Origin: Adiantum capillus-veneris
Lineage: Eukaryota > Streptophyta > Polypodiopsida > Polypodiales > Pteridaceae
Assembly (NCBI GenBank): GCA_014529385.2
Contig: CM043942.1
Span: 3,546,001-3,610,000, forward strand
Length of the DNA: 64,000 nt
Direction: 5' to 3'
Part shown: positions 20,029-29,159 of the stretch, one piece after another
Position numbering within the stretch: position 1 is the first letter of the stretch
Layout: each line of letters begins with the position of its first letter
Made by a program: the position numbers and the translations under genes
The notes under the pieces: model-generated
What the model saw: the letters and a program-made list of their open reading frames with translations, nothing else
Databases searched by the model: none
Told to the model about the DNA's origin: nothing

Positions 20029-20475
20029 TTACGTCATAGCTATGAGCATAGTAGTTTAATATTTGAATCCAATGGTGTGTATGTGATATTGCTAGGAGAA
20101 AAGGTTGTATCTTCCTCACCACTTATTTATATAGTTGAGCTTATGAAGATCTCTTCTAATGATAAAGTAGAAGAACTCCTTTTGTGTCTCTCTTTGTGTC
20201 ATTTTTTAATCAAATGTTAGATAATAATTCAGGTATGGTTGAAAATTCCTCAAAGTTGCATGCTTCTTTCTCTTCTCTTCCTTCTCTTATTACTCCTCTG
20301 TCATCATGATAACCAAATGTTTCTAGTAAATTAAAGAAACTTTTAACCAAAATACAAAGATTTATTTCCAAAAAATTTACCCCTTAGGTTACCATTGACA
20401 TGATTTGTGCAATACGGCGTAGATGTGGTTGCAGTTAGTAAGCCCATTAGTAAACCAACTATAGAATGAGCCCTT

Positions 20476-21100
20476 TTGAGTCTATTGAGGTGGAACGTCA
20501 TCTTGCTTACTACCTTAGTAGGGGGTTTGTTCAACCTAGTTCTTCACTATCTTGCGGACTACCTTAGTAGGGGGTTTATTCAACCTAGTTCTTTACCATG
20601 GGCATCTCCCATTCTTTTGGTGAAGAAAAAGGAACGTAGTATGCACATGTGCATAGATTATTGTGTCTTGAATATAGTTACTAATAATAATAATTATCCC
20701 TTGCCATAGGTGGATGAGTTTTTTGATAAACTCACCCATGCCTTTATTTATACAAAAATAGATCTACGGTCAAGGTATCATCAAGTGAGATTTTCAATTG
20801 AAGATATACCTAAAACTACTTTTTGAACAAGATTTAGACATTTTGAGTTCTTGATTATGCATTTTGGCTTTACCAATGCTCAGCTACTTTTATGATGCTC
20901 ATAGATAGTGTTTTGAAACCATATATGGACAAGTTTATCACTGTTTTTCTTGATGACATTCTAGTGTACAATGCATCAAAAGAAGAGCACTCACAACATT
21001 TGAATCAAGTGTTTGGTCTGATACGATGCTCAAAATTTTCTTGGGATTTCAAGGTTTTGTAGGTTAGTTAAATACTATCCCATAGTTGTTGTTCCTACGA
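20476..21100 (+). pseudogene. Gypsy-2 reverse transcriptase
   Basis: It contains [40 protein letters not shown], then after a stop KIDLRSRYHQVRFSIEDIPK and TRFRHFEFLIMHFGFTNA, and finally FLDDILVYN around 20950-20975. The catalytic FLDD is retained, unlike in gypsy-1. A roughly 55-bp segment covering FNLVLHYLADYLSRGF is partly duplicated just upstream (TACCTTAGTAGGGGGTTT occurs at about 20511 and 20560). Several stops and a frameshift near 20880 inactivate it. The connection domain after FLDD is partly lost. Confidence 0.85.
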
Positions 21101-21902
21101 TGAACTAGCTGAAAGCCAAGGGAAAACAATTTCATTGGGGAGAAGCTCAATAAAAAATATTCAAATGCACCTACCTTATATATTGTGGATCCAATGATTC
21201 CTTTTGCGCTCAAGACAGATGCAAGCTATACATCTAGTGGAGCAGCTCTTCTAAAAGAAGAAATGGCAATTGCATTTGAAAGCAAGAAACACAATTTTAC
21301 ACAATAGAATTATTCTACTTAAGAGAACTCTATGTGATAGTGTTCACTCTAAAAATGTGGTGACATTATTTGTATGGTGCTCAATTTGGACTAGTGTTTG
21401 ACATGAAAGTATAAAGTGGTTTACACAGCAACTGGACTTGAAGGGTCAAAAGGCCAAGTCCACTAAGATTCTTCAAGAGCATGATGCAAAGCTTTGGTAT
21501 CATAAAGGAAGATGCAATGTGGTAGCTAATCCTATTAGTAGAATGCCCGAGATCAAATCTCTTCTATTCACGGAACTTAAAAGTGAATTTTTGAAATCTT
21601 TGAAGAATACATGTGAGCATGATGATGCATACTCCATGGTGTGGAGCCATGTGAAAGAGAGGAACCCTTCTCACTCAAATTTTGGCAGTGTATCTATTTT
21701 TTCCACACCCAGTTCTCCTCTTTTAAGTGACGAGCTAACTAGATGGAATTATTTTTCCATTAATATTGGGTACTTACTCTACAATGGGAGAGTTTCTATA
21801 CCGACAAACGTAGACTTTTGGCTCCAATTTCTTTATGAATTTCATGATAGTGCAAGTGCAGGAAACCCATGCATAAAGAAAACTTATGCACTCATACAAT
21901 AA
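21101..21902 (+). pseudogene. Gypsy-2 RNase H and start of integrase, truncated
   Basis: FALKTDAS, FESKKHNFTQ and WWHYLYGAQF mark RNase H. The 154-codon open stretch 21438-21902 then gives YHKGRCNVVANPISRMPEIK, a linker, and HDSASAGNPCIKKTYALIQ, the first half of the integrase HHCC zinc-binding region. At that point the similarity stops and an unrelated AT-rich sequence begins at about 21903. The family normally continues with YYW and a CxxC pair, so the junction is a genuine break caused by an insertion or deletion. Confidence 0.82.
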
Positions 21903-21959
21903 CCTGCGTTGCATTTATACGCCCGTATAACAAAAATTATACGTATAAAACGTCAATAT

Positions 21960-22179
21960 ACTTCGTATCTCCGAATAATTACCGAATAGCCGTATAAAAC
22001 ATTTTTCGATCGAAATACTTTTCGATCGAAAAATATATCGATCGAAAAAAAGTATATATATACAATCGTCGCCGTATTCGATCGAAAAGCATTGTGGACT
22101 TTCTTGGGGTTTGGAGAGCTTGGAGCTTCTGAGAGTTTGTCAGATAGAGACAGCGACTTTGATTTACAACGGTTTTCAG
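21960..22179 (+). promoter_or_regulatory. Promoter-like region, leader exon and splice donor of hAT-1 plus-strand genes
   Basis: Three copies of the palindromic core TCGATCGAA (about 22007-22045) and a fourth near 22080 surround a TATATATATA box at 22053-22061. A GC-richer leader (about 22090-22179) ends TTTTCAG at 22179, followed by GTATATTTTTT, a good plant 5' splice site. The next ATG-initiated gene is preceded by an ACAG acceptor 1.4 kb downstream. No transcript evidence is available; the exon is inferred. Confidence 0.45.
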
Positions 22180-23301
22180 GTATATTTTTTAAATTTTCAA
22201 TAAATATTAACTTTTTTTTTGTGTTGTGCCAGACTTGTGTGGTGCAGTAGTTTCGGCTCTCACCACAAAGTTGGCTTGCAGGTCGTAGGCCACTTCGTGG
22301 TGTGTAGCCATAGGCCCATGTGGCTCACTCCAGAGGTGTATAGAATATAGTTTTCTTTCCCGTGGTGTGTAGTTATATAACTCACTCCAGGGAAGGCTTA
22401 GGGTAAATTTAGATTCTCACTCGTATGGTGTAGTAGTATATCTCTCACCATAGAGATGAGTTAGGATTAGAGGTTGACTCGTGGAGTGTAGTAGGCATGA
22501 TGCTACACCTCTCACTTCAGAGTGGCCTATAAAATTTACAATCTTAAAGTAAATCATTATTGATTATTCTACATAGAAGCACAAAAATTAACGTTCGTCA
22601 TTTTATGAGTGTAGAGATGCATACTTTATGCCCTCTTCATCTTAATACGACTTTCGTTATTTTTGTGCTTCTATTTCTGTAGTAACATCATTGTTCATCA
22701 GCAGATGACTTGGTGTTACTCTGAACGTAGATATATACAACAATTGATTTACATTTGAGATTGTTGAGCAGTTTGCTGATGGTTGTGTTGTGCATGCCAC
22801 ACACTCCATTAGAAATAACTTATAAAATTTACAATTTTAGATTAAGTTTTTATGTCATATGTGTTACATAGAAACACAAGCGTTACCACTCGTTATATTA
22901 AGAGTGAAGAGATGCATATTTTCATGCCCTCTTCATCTTAATGTGACATACTGGTTACTCGTGTGTTTCATATTCCAAAAGAACATCATTTTTCATCATT
23001 AAATGATTTGGTGTTGTTTTGGACGTAAACACATACGATAGGTAACTTACATCTGCAATTGTTAATTTATCCGCTGATAGTTGTGTTGTGAGTTCCACAC
23101 ACTTTATCAGGGATTAGATTGATAAAAACTATCAATCTATTTTACAACAGCATCCAGGACTTGTGCTGAGAATATCTCACACTAGCTGAGCTGTTCACAT
23201 ATATGATTTTCCAACCCTTTAGATGTAATTTCTTTCATCATCTCACACTTCTGCACATAGCAGGGTCCAGTTCTTGTGCTGAGAGCATCTCACACTCCTG
23301 G

Positions 23302-23367
<66 letters not shown>

Positions 23368-23574
23368 AATTAATTTTCATGGTCGATTCGCACAATGTGG
23401 TTTGTAATCATAAGATTTTCTCTTTGATTTGCAATAATTTAGTATTTTTTAATAAATTTGAATCATCATTTAATATATATATATATATAGGGTTAACACT
23501 CATTATATAATAACTATGTTACTATGGTGTACAATCATTTCGTAAGATTCTTAATTTATAATTTTTTCATACAG
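22180..23574 (+). repeat. Intron-like region with hairpin units and a 293-bp tandem duplication
   Basis: From 22220 to 22520 at least five imperfect hairpin units recur, each with a TGGTGTGTAG-like left arm and a CTCACTCCA-like right arm 10-25 bases later. Two diverged tandem copies follow, starting TATAAAATTTACAAT at 22528 and 22821 (period 293 bp). Each contains a roughly 100-bp hairpin (22574-22673 and 22869-22972) with TAGAARCACAA arms. Two copies of CTTGTGCTGAGA..ATCTCACACT (about 23160 and 23272) come next, then a CT microsatellite. The region ends at an ACAG acceptor just before the kinase-like ORF. Confidence 0.7.
23308..23366 (+). repeat. (CT)n microsatellite
   Basis: An uninterrupted CT run of about 60 bases inside the intron-like region. 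Plant polypyrimidine tracts aid splicing, but the acceptor lies more than 200 bases further on. Confidence 0.95.
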
Positions 23575-23576
23575 AT

Positions 23577-24983
23577 ATGGCAGACACGAAGCTAGCAAAA
23601 CATCAACGAAAGTTCGTCTCCGAAGTGATTGTGAGACACTTCCATTACTCGTCAGAGGCAGAGATTAGGCGTTGTTTAAACCCTATCGCTCCGGAGCATT
23701 TTTATCAGCTTACAGAGACTCTAACCAAGTCTGTGTTTGAGCAGCTCCAGGCAGAGTTTGCACCAGCTATTTTTGACATAGCCCTCCTGACATCAGGTGC
23801 TTTAGTAAACATGGTCAAACAAACCATTGGACAGATCATGAAAACCTTTCAAGAACTGAAAAATCCTGCAATTACTTCCTTGCCAAACATAGCTGAGTGC
23901 ATACATCTTGTGCAACAGCTTTACACGGAGTTCAAGAGCAAGGAAAAGTTAGAAAGAGCAGCAAAGCGTGCAAGAGTGGAAGCCAGCTCTTCTGAAGCTG
24001 CTATTGAACCAGAAATCATTCTTAGAACAGAACCTGCAACGTCATCCGTTGCTACATTAGACCTCTCTCAACTACCACCTATTTTACACCTTTTACCCGA
24101 CACAGCCATCTTCAATATCCAAGCTCCACAGCTAGGAGAGGGAAGATGGGCACATGTGAAGCGTGTGGGTGTCACACATCCCGCTTTCAAAGATCAAGTG
24201 TATGCTGCAAAAGTGAGTACACTTACATGGGCCCACCATGGAGCAACAGGTCAAAGACGAAGCAACAATTTTGGATATTTCACATCGAGGTATTATCTAC
24301 CCTCTTGCCATGGTGCGCCACGTGGAGCGACCAATGCTCATTTCACGATTTTGGAATGGTGGCCATGTGGAGCAATGGATCAAAGAATGCACTCGAGACG
24401 GCAGCCAACCTGTCATCTGCGATTATGTACTCACTGCAGGAACAGTAGAGCTATTCAGGAGAATATTTTGCAGATCATCAATGCTCTCCTCCAAACTCTA
24501 AAGTATATACATTCGAATAACTACCTCCACAATGATCTACACTCTCGGAATATGATGTTGCATTTTGCCAAAAAAGGTGTTTATGCCGGCATTGTGGATT
24601 GGGGTTCATGCACCAAAACAAATACCACAGCCGGTTTTCCTCCTCTACGCGATATGCAGATAGAAACTAGAAAACAATATGAGAGAGATTATCCATGGGC
24701 AGCCCTCGAATGTATATCTAGTAATCCTCCCTCCTGGACCAAAGCTATGGATATTTATTCCATGTGTCATACATGTAAACGCATTTTGAAGTGCTTACCA
24801 GAGCCCCAAGAACAAAGCAAGAGACATTTTTTGAGTAATGTACTTGCTCATCTTGAAACCGGCAAGCGCCTAAACCCCAAAACCCGGCCTAATGCTTTTG
24901 ACCTCTCCTTATGTCTAAATGGTGCCCATAGAGTGGGTTACAACATTGTAATGACATCTGGCTTACGACCAGCTGATGATTAA
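23577..24983 (+). CDS. Protein-kinase-like protein with a novel N-terminal domain; middle segment out of frame
   Basis: The 468-codon frame starts at an ATG three bases after an ACAG splice acceptor. Residues 1-130 form an unrecognised, probably helical domain with VIVRHFHYSSEAEIRRCLNP, then a basic KRAR patch. The kinase fold begins about residue 185: LGEGRWAHV (glycine loop, 187-194) and YAAK with the ATP-binding Lys at 212. The catalytic loop is HNDLHSRN (318-325, HND for HRD), the metal site DWG (341-343, for DFG), followed by PWAALE and DIYSMC. Between about 24235 and 24450 the coherent kinase sequence (DEATILDISHRG, RPMLISRFWNGG) is in the +1 frame, so two compensating indels disrupt roughly residues 221-290. 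It is probably a decayed cargo gene of the surrounding transposon. Substrate unknown. Confidence 0.72.
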   Translation: MADTKLAKHQRKFVSEVIVRHFHYSSEAEIRRCLNPIAPEHFYQLTETLTKSVFEQLQAEFAPAIFDIALLTSGALVNMVKQTIGQIMKTFQELKNPAITSLPNIAECIHLVQQLYTEFKSKEKLERAAKRARVEASSSEAAIEPEIILRTEPATSSVATLDLSQLPPILHLLPDTAIFNIQAPQLGEGRWAHVKRVGVTHPAFKDQVYAAKVSTLTWAHHGATGQRRSNNFGYFTSRYYLPSCHGAPRGATNAHFTILEWWPCGAMDQRMHSRRQPTCHLRLCTHCRNSRAIQENILQIINALLQTLKYIHSNNYLHNDLHSRNMMLHFAKKGVYAGIVDWGSCTKTNTTAGFPPLRDMQIETRKQYERDYPWAALECISSNPPSWTKAMDIYSMCHTCKRILKCLPEPQEQSKRHFLSNVLAHLETGKRLNPKTRPNAFDLSLCLNGAHRVGYNIVMTSGLRPADD

Positions 24984-25150
24984 TGAAAACACAAGTCTCA
25001 TGATTTCATCATTGTTTTACTTTTGGTGTCAGATTTAATTGTATGTTTAATTGAACAAAATATCTATTTTTGTCATTTGATATACTGTCCAATGTCAAAT
25101 TAATTGAATGGGTATTTAAAAGTAATGACATGTTCACCTAATATGCAGAT

Positions 25151-25912
25151 ATGGAAGAAGAACTCAACCACGCTGAAGCTCAGGCAATTTTTAAAGAAGA
25201 ACAAGTTAGATGTGGACAAGCAAATCTTTCTACTATTGCGAACATTGAAGAAGATGAATCTGAGCTGCAGGGCAAACCACTAACCCTTAAAGAGTGCAAA
25301 AAGCTTTGCCCTAATCACTTTGTACGCCATCAACTATTTCAAATAAGTGGCAATGCAAAAGATACAGCTCCGTTAAAGCTCTCTGATTTGCAACATAAAG
25401 GACTGGCACGTGTATTGTTGCAAAGGTTTATACGACAAGAGAGATGCCTACCAAACAACAACCAAGTAGAAATTTACTTTATCCAACAATGCTATGTTCG
25501 ATATGTTTTGTTGAAGAGAGTGGATTGGTCAGATCGTCCAGGCACCGCTGGCGTTGGACGTGGACGCATTGCAGAAAAGGTGGCAGCACGCAATGCAAAT
25601 AATCCAATGCCTCCTCGCAAGCGTCCTATTGTTTTACTTCCTGAAGAGTCAGAAACACTGACTGAATTAGCCAGCCAAGGACAAGACCTTGCCAGCCAAG
25701 GAGAAACACCGGACATGCTTCGTGGCCGTATTCTTGAGCTTGAAATAGAGTTAAGTGATGCACAAGCAAAGCTTCAACGATATGAATCATTGTATGGACC
25801 TTTGCCAGATGATACTACCACTTCACATAAAGATGGTGCTCAACCATCCCCTGAGCTAGGAATTACAGATTTTACCATAGACCAGCTTATAGCAAATCTA
25901 TCAAACTCATAA
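25151..25912 (+). CDS. Unrecognised 253-aa protein with a C-terminal coiled coil (second plus-strand ORF)
   Basis: An intact frame starts at an ATG preceded by TGCAGAT, the same CAGATATGG context as the kinase-like ORF 1.6 kb upstream. I do not recognise the family. Residues 1-50 are acidic. The middle part has LTLKECKKLCPNHFVRHQLF and LLQRFIRQERCLP, suggesting a helical domain. A basic linker (PPRKRPIVLL) precedes a predicted coiled coil (LRGRILELEIELSDAQAKLQ, about residues 190-215), and the tail is acidic. It lies 167 bases after the kinase-like ORF and 260 bases from the end of the convergent transposase. It may be a second product of the same promoter through alternative splicing. Lack of stops suggests it was maintained until fairly recently. 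Confidence 0.6.
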   Translation: MEEELNHAEAQAIFKEEQVRCGQANLSTIANIEEDESELQGKPLTLKECKKLCPNHFVRHQLFQISGNAKDTAPLKLSDLQHKGLARVLLQRFIRQERCLPNNNQVEIYFIQQCYVRYVLLKRVDWSDRPGTAGVGRGRIAEKVAARNANNPMPPRKRPIVLLPEESETLTELASQGQDLASQGETPDMLRGRILELEIELSDAQAKLQRYESLYGPLPDDTTTSHKDGAQPSPELGITDFTIDQLIANLSNS

Positions 25913-26173
25913 GTCACTCACAAGCTTTTTGTAATCTCAAAATTATATCAAACTCTTTTCGATTGAGTAATTTCCCAGAACCTTGTTGTAATTTCAAACC
26001 TACATCGACTTTATGTAATTGTTATTCGACAAGATATTATCGGCAATTTATATTTGTGTGTGAGTAAATATGTGAGTATGAGAGAGAGAAAGAGAGGTTT
26101 TGATGTGAACGACAACGAGATACCACTTTCTTTCATCATATGCAAAAACTTGTTAAGTATTACAATGGTACTC

Positions 26174-27832
26174 TCACAAATCATCTCCATCTTCAAAAAC
26201 TGCAACCATATCATCTACTTCGTCCATATCTGAGCATTCTGAAACTATCTCCCATTCCATATCATCTTCATCATCAACTTCTGCAGAAATAGCTTCATGC
26301 GTTTGAAAGACTCCATATTGCTTTTGAGCGGCTCTAGTTGCAATGTTTTGAGGCTTATAAATAAGTCTCATATTGCAAAAAACATACACCAAATCAGCAG
26401 CCCGTTTAGTATGAAGTCTGTTTCGCTTTTTCGTGTGCACAAAGTCGAATGCTGACCAATTTCGTTCACAACTTCCACTTGATGCAGCTACTGATAAAAC
26501 TCTAACTGCAATGTGTTGCAACTCCACTTTCTCTCCACCATACTCCTTCCACCATAAAGGTGCACTTGTTTTGCCAATGGCATCTATATGCCACAGATCC
26601 TGAAACATACCAGTTCTGTTGGCATAATCTACTCGCTGATGAAAAGTTGTTTTTCCATCTTCGTGCCCTAAGAGTTGGGAGCACACTGTTTTGAAGTCGG
26701 ACATAACTTCTTTGTTGGCAGACTGCTGATGCATTTGAAACTTAGGATCCAATACAAAAGCCGCACCATGCAACTGCACCCAACACTTGTTAACAATTGT
26801 AATCATGGTAGCTTTATCCTTTGCACCAAAACTGACATTTTCTCTTAGCTTGCGCATAGCCTCTGACCTATAGCAGTAGACCCGACCAAAAATAAAAGAA
26901 TCTGTGTCAACTGCTCTCAAAAGATCTACAAATGGCTTAGACACAGTTACTATTCTTTCTACATTACGCCAAAAGACTGGCGAGTTTACTATTTGTGCAC
27001 GTCGACCAGCTGTTTCCTGATAACTTGGATACTTGCTGAGCCATCCATCCCATCTTCTGTCTGCTAAGGTTTCCATCAATGCAGGCTCCAACTCTTGCAA
27101 AGCAGCAAGAACATAGTATGCCGTAGCAAACCTTGTTGCGCAAAATATTTGCAGAGCTTTATTTGGTGACTTGGTTCGAAAAAGAGCATATGAAAATTGA
27201 TGCTCTCTAATGAATTTCACCACATGATTTGCATCCAATAAAGTTTGCTTCACACATGCCATTTTACCAATATCTTTTAAAAGCAAATTTAAAGTGTGAG
27301 ATGCACATGGTACCCAAGAAATCTCCGGATACTTGACTTGAATAGCTCTTCCTGCTCCTTTGTAGTTGGCCGCATTATCTGTGACAATAGCAGTCACATT
27401 CTTTGGTCCACCTGCCTTTGCAATTGCACGCTCATACACCCCTGCTAGGTAGGTGATAGTCTTCTCTTTCAATGAGCTGTCAATTGCTTCCACGAACATA
27501 GCCCCTCTAGGGTTAATAAGCATTACATTGATTAAAGGTTTTTTCTGACAGTTAGTCCATCCATCCAATGCTATGGTGCATCCATATGCTGGAACAAACT
27601 CTAGGACTGTGCGTTTGAGAATGGCTTCAGTACTGTCTTTGACTTTATCAAGATATTCAGTTCGCATCTTGTTATAGTCAGGAAGCACAAATCCTTTTTT
27701 GGCTGTACTCATCAAAGCATCTTGAAATATTGGATTGCGCATAACATTGAACGATATGCCACACGCAACAAATGCTTGTGTCCATTTTAAATGCAACTCA
27801 AGCAACCATTGTTTACCTAATGCTTCAGGCAT
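26174..27832 (-). pseudogene. hAT-family transposase, main part (DUF659 and dimerisation domain)
   Basis: A 552-codon frame gives, in order, WTQAFVACGISFNVMRNPIF and CTIALDGWTNCQKKPLINVM (DUF659, first catalytic Asp), AIVTDNAANYKGAG (second Asp), PCASHTLNLLLKDIG (CxxH), a long helical insertion, and at the C-terminus LWWKEYGGEKVELQHIAVRV, then SSGSCERNWSAFDFVHTKKR, the hAT dimerisation domain with the third acidic residue. The enzyme would cut and paste the element. It is separated from its BED zinc finger by a single in-frame TAG, explainable as CAG to TAG. The acidic tail runs to 26174. It converges on the 253-aa ORF. Of all transposon proteins in the window it is the least damaged. Confidence 0.9.
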
Positions 27833-27835
27833 TGT

Positions 27836-28258
27836 CTATCCATTGGATGACGCTCTGCCAGATTTGCTTGTGCTAGGAACTCCTCCTGATGTAGAAGCAT
27901 GTCCATGAAGAGGGTTCAATTGAGAACTTTGATCATTTACTTGAGTGATACACACCTCTTTTGTTGCCTCATTGCATACAGATGGTTCAATATTCGCATG
28001 AATATCTTTAGAAACATCACCTTTATGTTTAGCTGCAAGAATCAACTTTACTTTGCGAGAATACATGGAAAATTTTTCATGAATATCTTTTGGTGGTGCC
28101 CCGCACTTTTCAACATTGCCAGAGACTTTAAACAAATGCTCTTTAATTCTGGTTGCATTACCACTGAACTCGTGGCCACAAGATTTACATTTAAGTCGAG
28201 ATGTATTTCTCCCAGCTTTCAACTCATGCACATAACTCCACTCTTGTCCTTTCACCAT
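27836..28258 (-). pseudogene. hAT-1 transposase N-terminus with BED zinc finger
   Basis: The same frame as the main transposase part, upstream of the TAG at 27833-27835. From the likely start MVKGQEWSYVHEL (28258) it contains RLKCKSCGHEFSGNATRIKE followed by HLFKVSGNVEKC, a BED-type zinc finger used for DNA binding at the element ends. A serine-rich linker (HASTSGGVPSTSKSGRASSN) leads to the DUF659 domain. An upstream in-frame ATG at 28321 would add 21 hydrophobic residues of AT-rich origin and is a less likely start. With one base change the whole transposase would form one frame of about 690 residues, a normal length for this group. Confidence 0.85.
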
Positions 28259-28321
28259 GATGCACAAAAATAGTTTGCTAGTAAAAACAAAGTCAATGAT
28301 CATTTTCATAATCAAAATCAA

Positions 28322-29030
28322 TTAAAACATTAAATTAATTTAACTAACAATGATTGAACGAAATTAAAATAATTAAAAACAATGATTGAACAAAAATACA
28401 ATAATAAAAAACAATACCATTGGATTACATATAAATTGCATCGATTTATCTAAAGTGCAAGCTTGTATTTTTAACACATTACGATAATCAATAATTACAA
28501 TTAAATCAAGTATTAAAATGACTATCATTATAAATTACTATACATACAAGAGCTATAAGTGACATTTTTAAATGTCAAAACGATAATCACTTACAATACT
28601 TGATAATTATCGTATCTATGTAAAGTGCGAACAAAAAGTTCTTACACTTTACCATAGATTTTTAAGCGATTATCTATCTACAATGCGAGCATATGTATGC
28701 TCTCACACAGTACGGTAGATTTTGTAGTCCAAATAAAGATAAGAGAATATCATTATTTTTGGACATGTTTTTCCTAAATTTTTACTCTAGTGAGAGCATA
28801 GCAGTGTGAATAGCTCTACACAAAACGTAAAAATATAATTTTGTTTCATTATATTCATTTTGAAGTGAGAGAAAATCTCTACACATCAAAATCGAACTTT
28901 AAATTACATAAAATTAATTTTTATGTAATTATATTTTTAAACTAATTATCTCATGTGAGAGTACACTCTACACACAACGATAATATCTTAAGGGTGCTCA
29001 ATACTATAACAACCTCGCATTAGGATCTTG
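28322..29030. repeat. Right non-coding flank of hAT-1 with recurrent GTGAGAG/CTCTACAC motifs
   Basis: AT-rich DNA upstream of the transposase. From about 28640 to 28980 a motif recurs: CTTACACTTTACCATAG, CTCTCACACAGTACGGTAG, AGTGAGAGCATAGCAGTGTG with CTCTACACA, AGTGAGAGAAAATCTCTACA, and GTGAGAGTACACTCTACACA. Several are small inverted repeats. They resemble the CTCACAC-type motifs of the left flank (22.2-23.3 kb). Likely transposase-binding subterminal repeats; also the place for the transposase promoter. Confidence 0.5.
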
Positions 29031-29159
29031 AAACATAAAGCAATGCAATAAAGAGAAGTTCAATCTATTGTAGATATAATCTAGATCCAACTTGACGAAA
29101 ACTTGTTTAAAGGCATGGATGTGTAGAGCATTGTGGGTTCATAAATAGAATCAACTAAA

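Larger units (their letters stand above)
21903..29030. mobile_element. Candidate hAT-like transposon carrying a kinase-type cargo (hAT-1)
   Basis: Between the broken gypsy-2 integrase and an unrelated retroelement remnant lies a block with its own logic. It has a promoter-like start, a leader exon, a repeat-filled intron-like region and two plus-strand ORFs (kinase-like, and a 253-aa ORF), with a convergent BED/DUF659/hAT transposase on the minus strand. Both non-coding flanks carry motifs of the CTCACAC/GTGTGAG type, as hAT elements often have subterminal repeats. A second, more decayed block with the same order lies at 56.0-59.9 kb. I could not find terminal inverted repeats or an 8-bp target duplication, so the ends are approximate and the single-element reading is an inference. 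Confidence 0.5.

Noticed and set aside
22220-23290. CRISPR-like array
   Set aside because: Units are imperfect hairpins of unequal length and spacing, without identical repeats or unique spacers, in an evident plant nuclear context.
24210-24250. A small intron in the kinase-like ORF (GTGAGT to CAACAG)
   Set aside because: The interval would be about 40 bases, shorter than normal plant introns, and the frame change is explained more simply by an indel.
27899-28273. 124-codon plus-strand frame
   Set aside because: Antisense shadow of the hAT-1 BED finger region.
21903-29030. Exact hAT ends from the direct similarity AACCTGCGTTGCATT (left) and AACCTCGCATT (right)
   Set aside because: The similarity is in direct rather than inverted orientation and too short; no TIR or perfect 8-bp duplication could be shown. 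ACAATAAC/ACTATAAC matches at 7 of 8 only.
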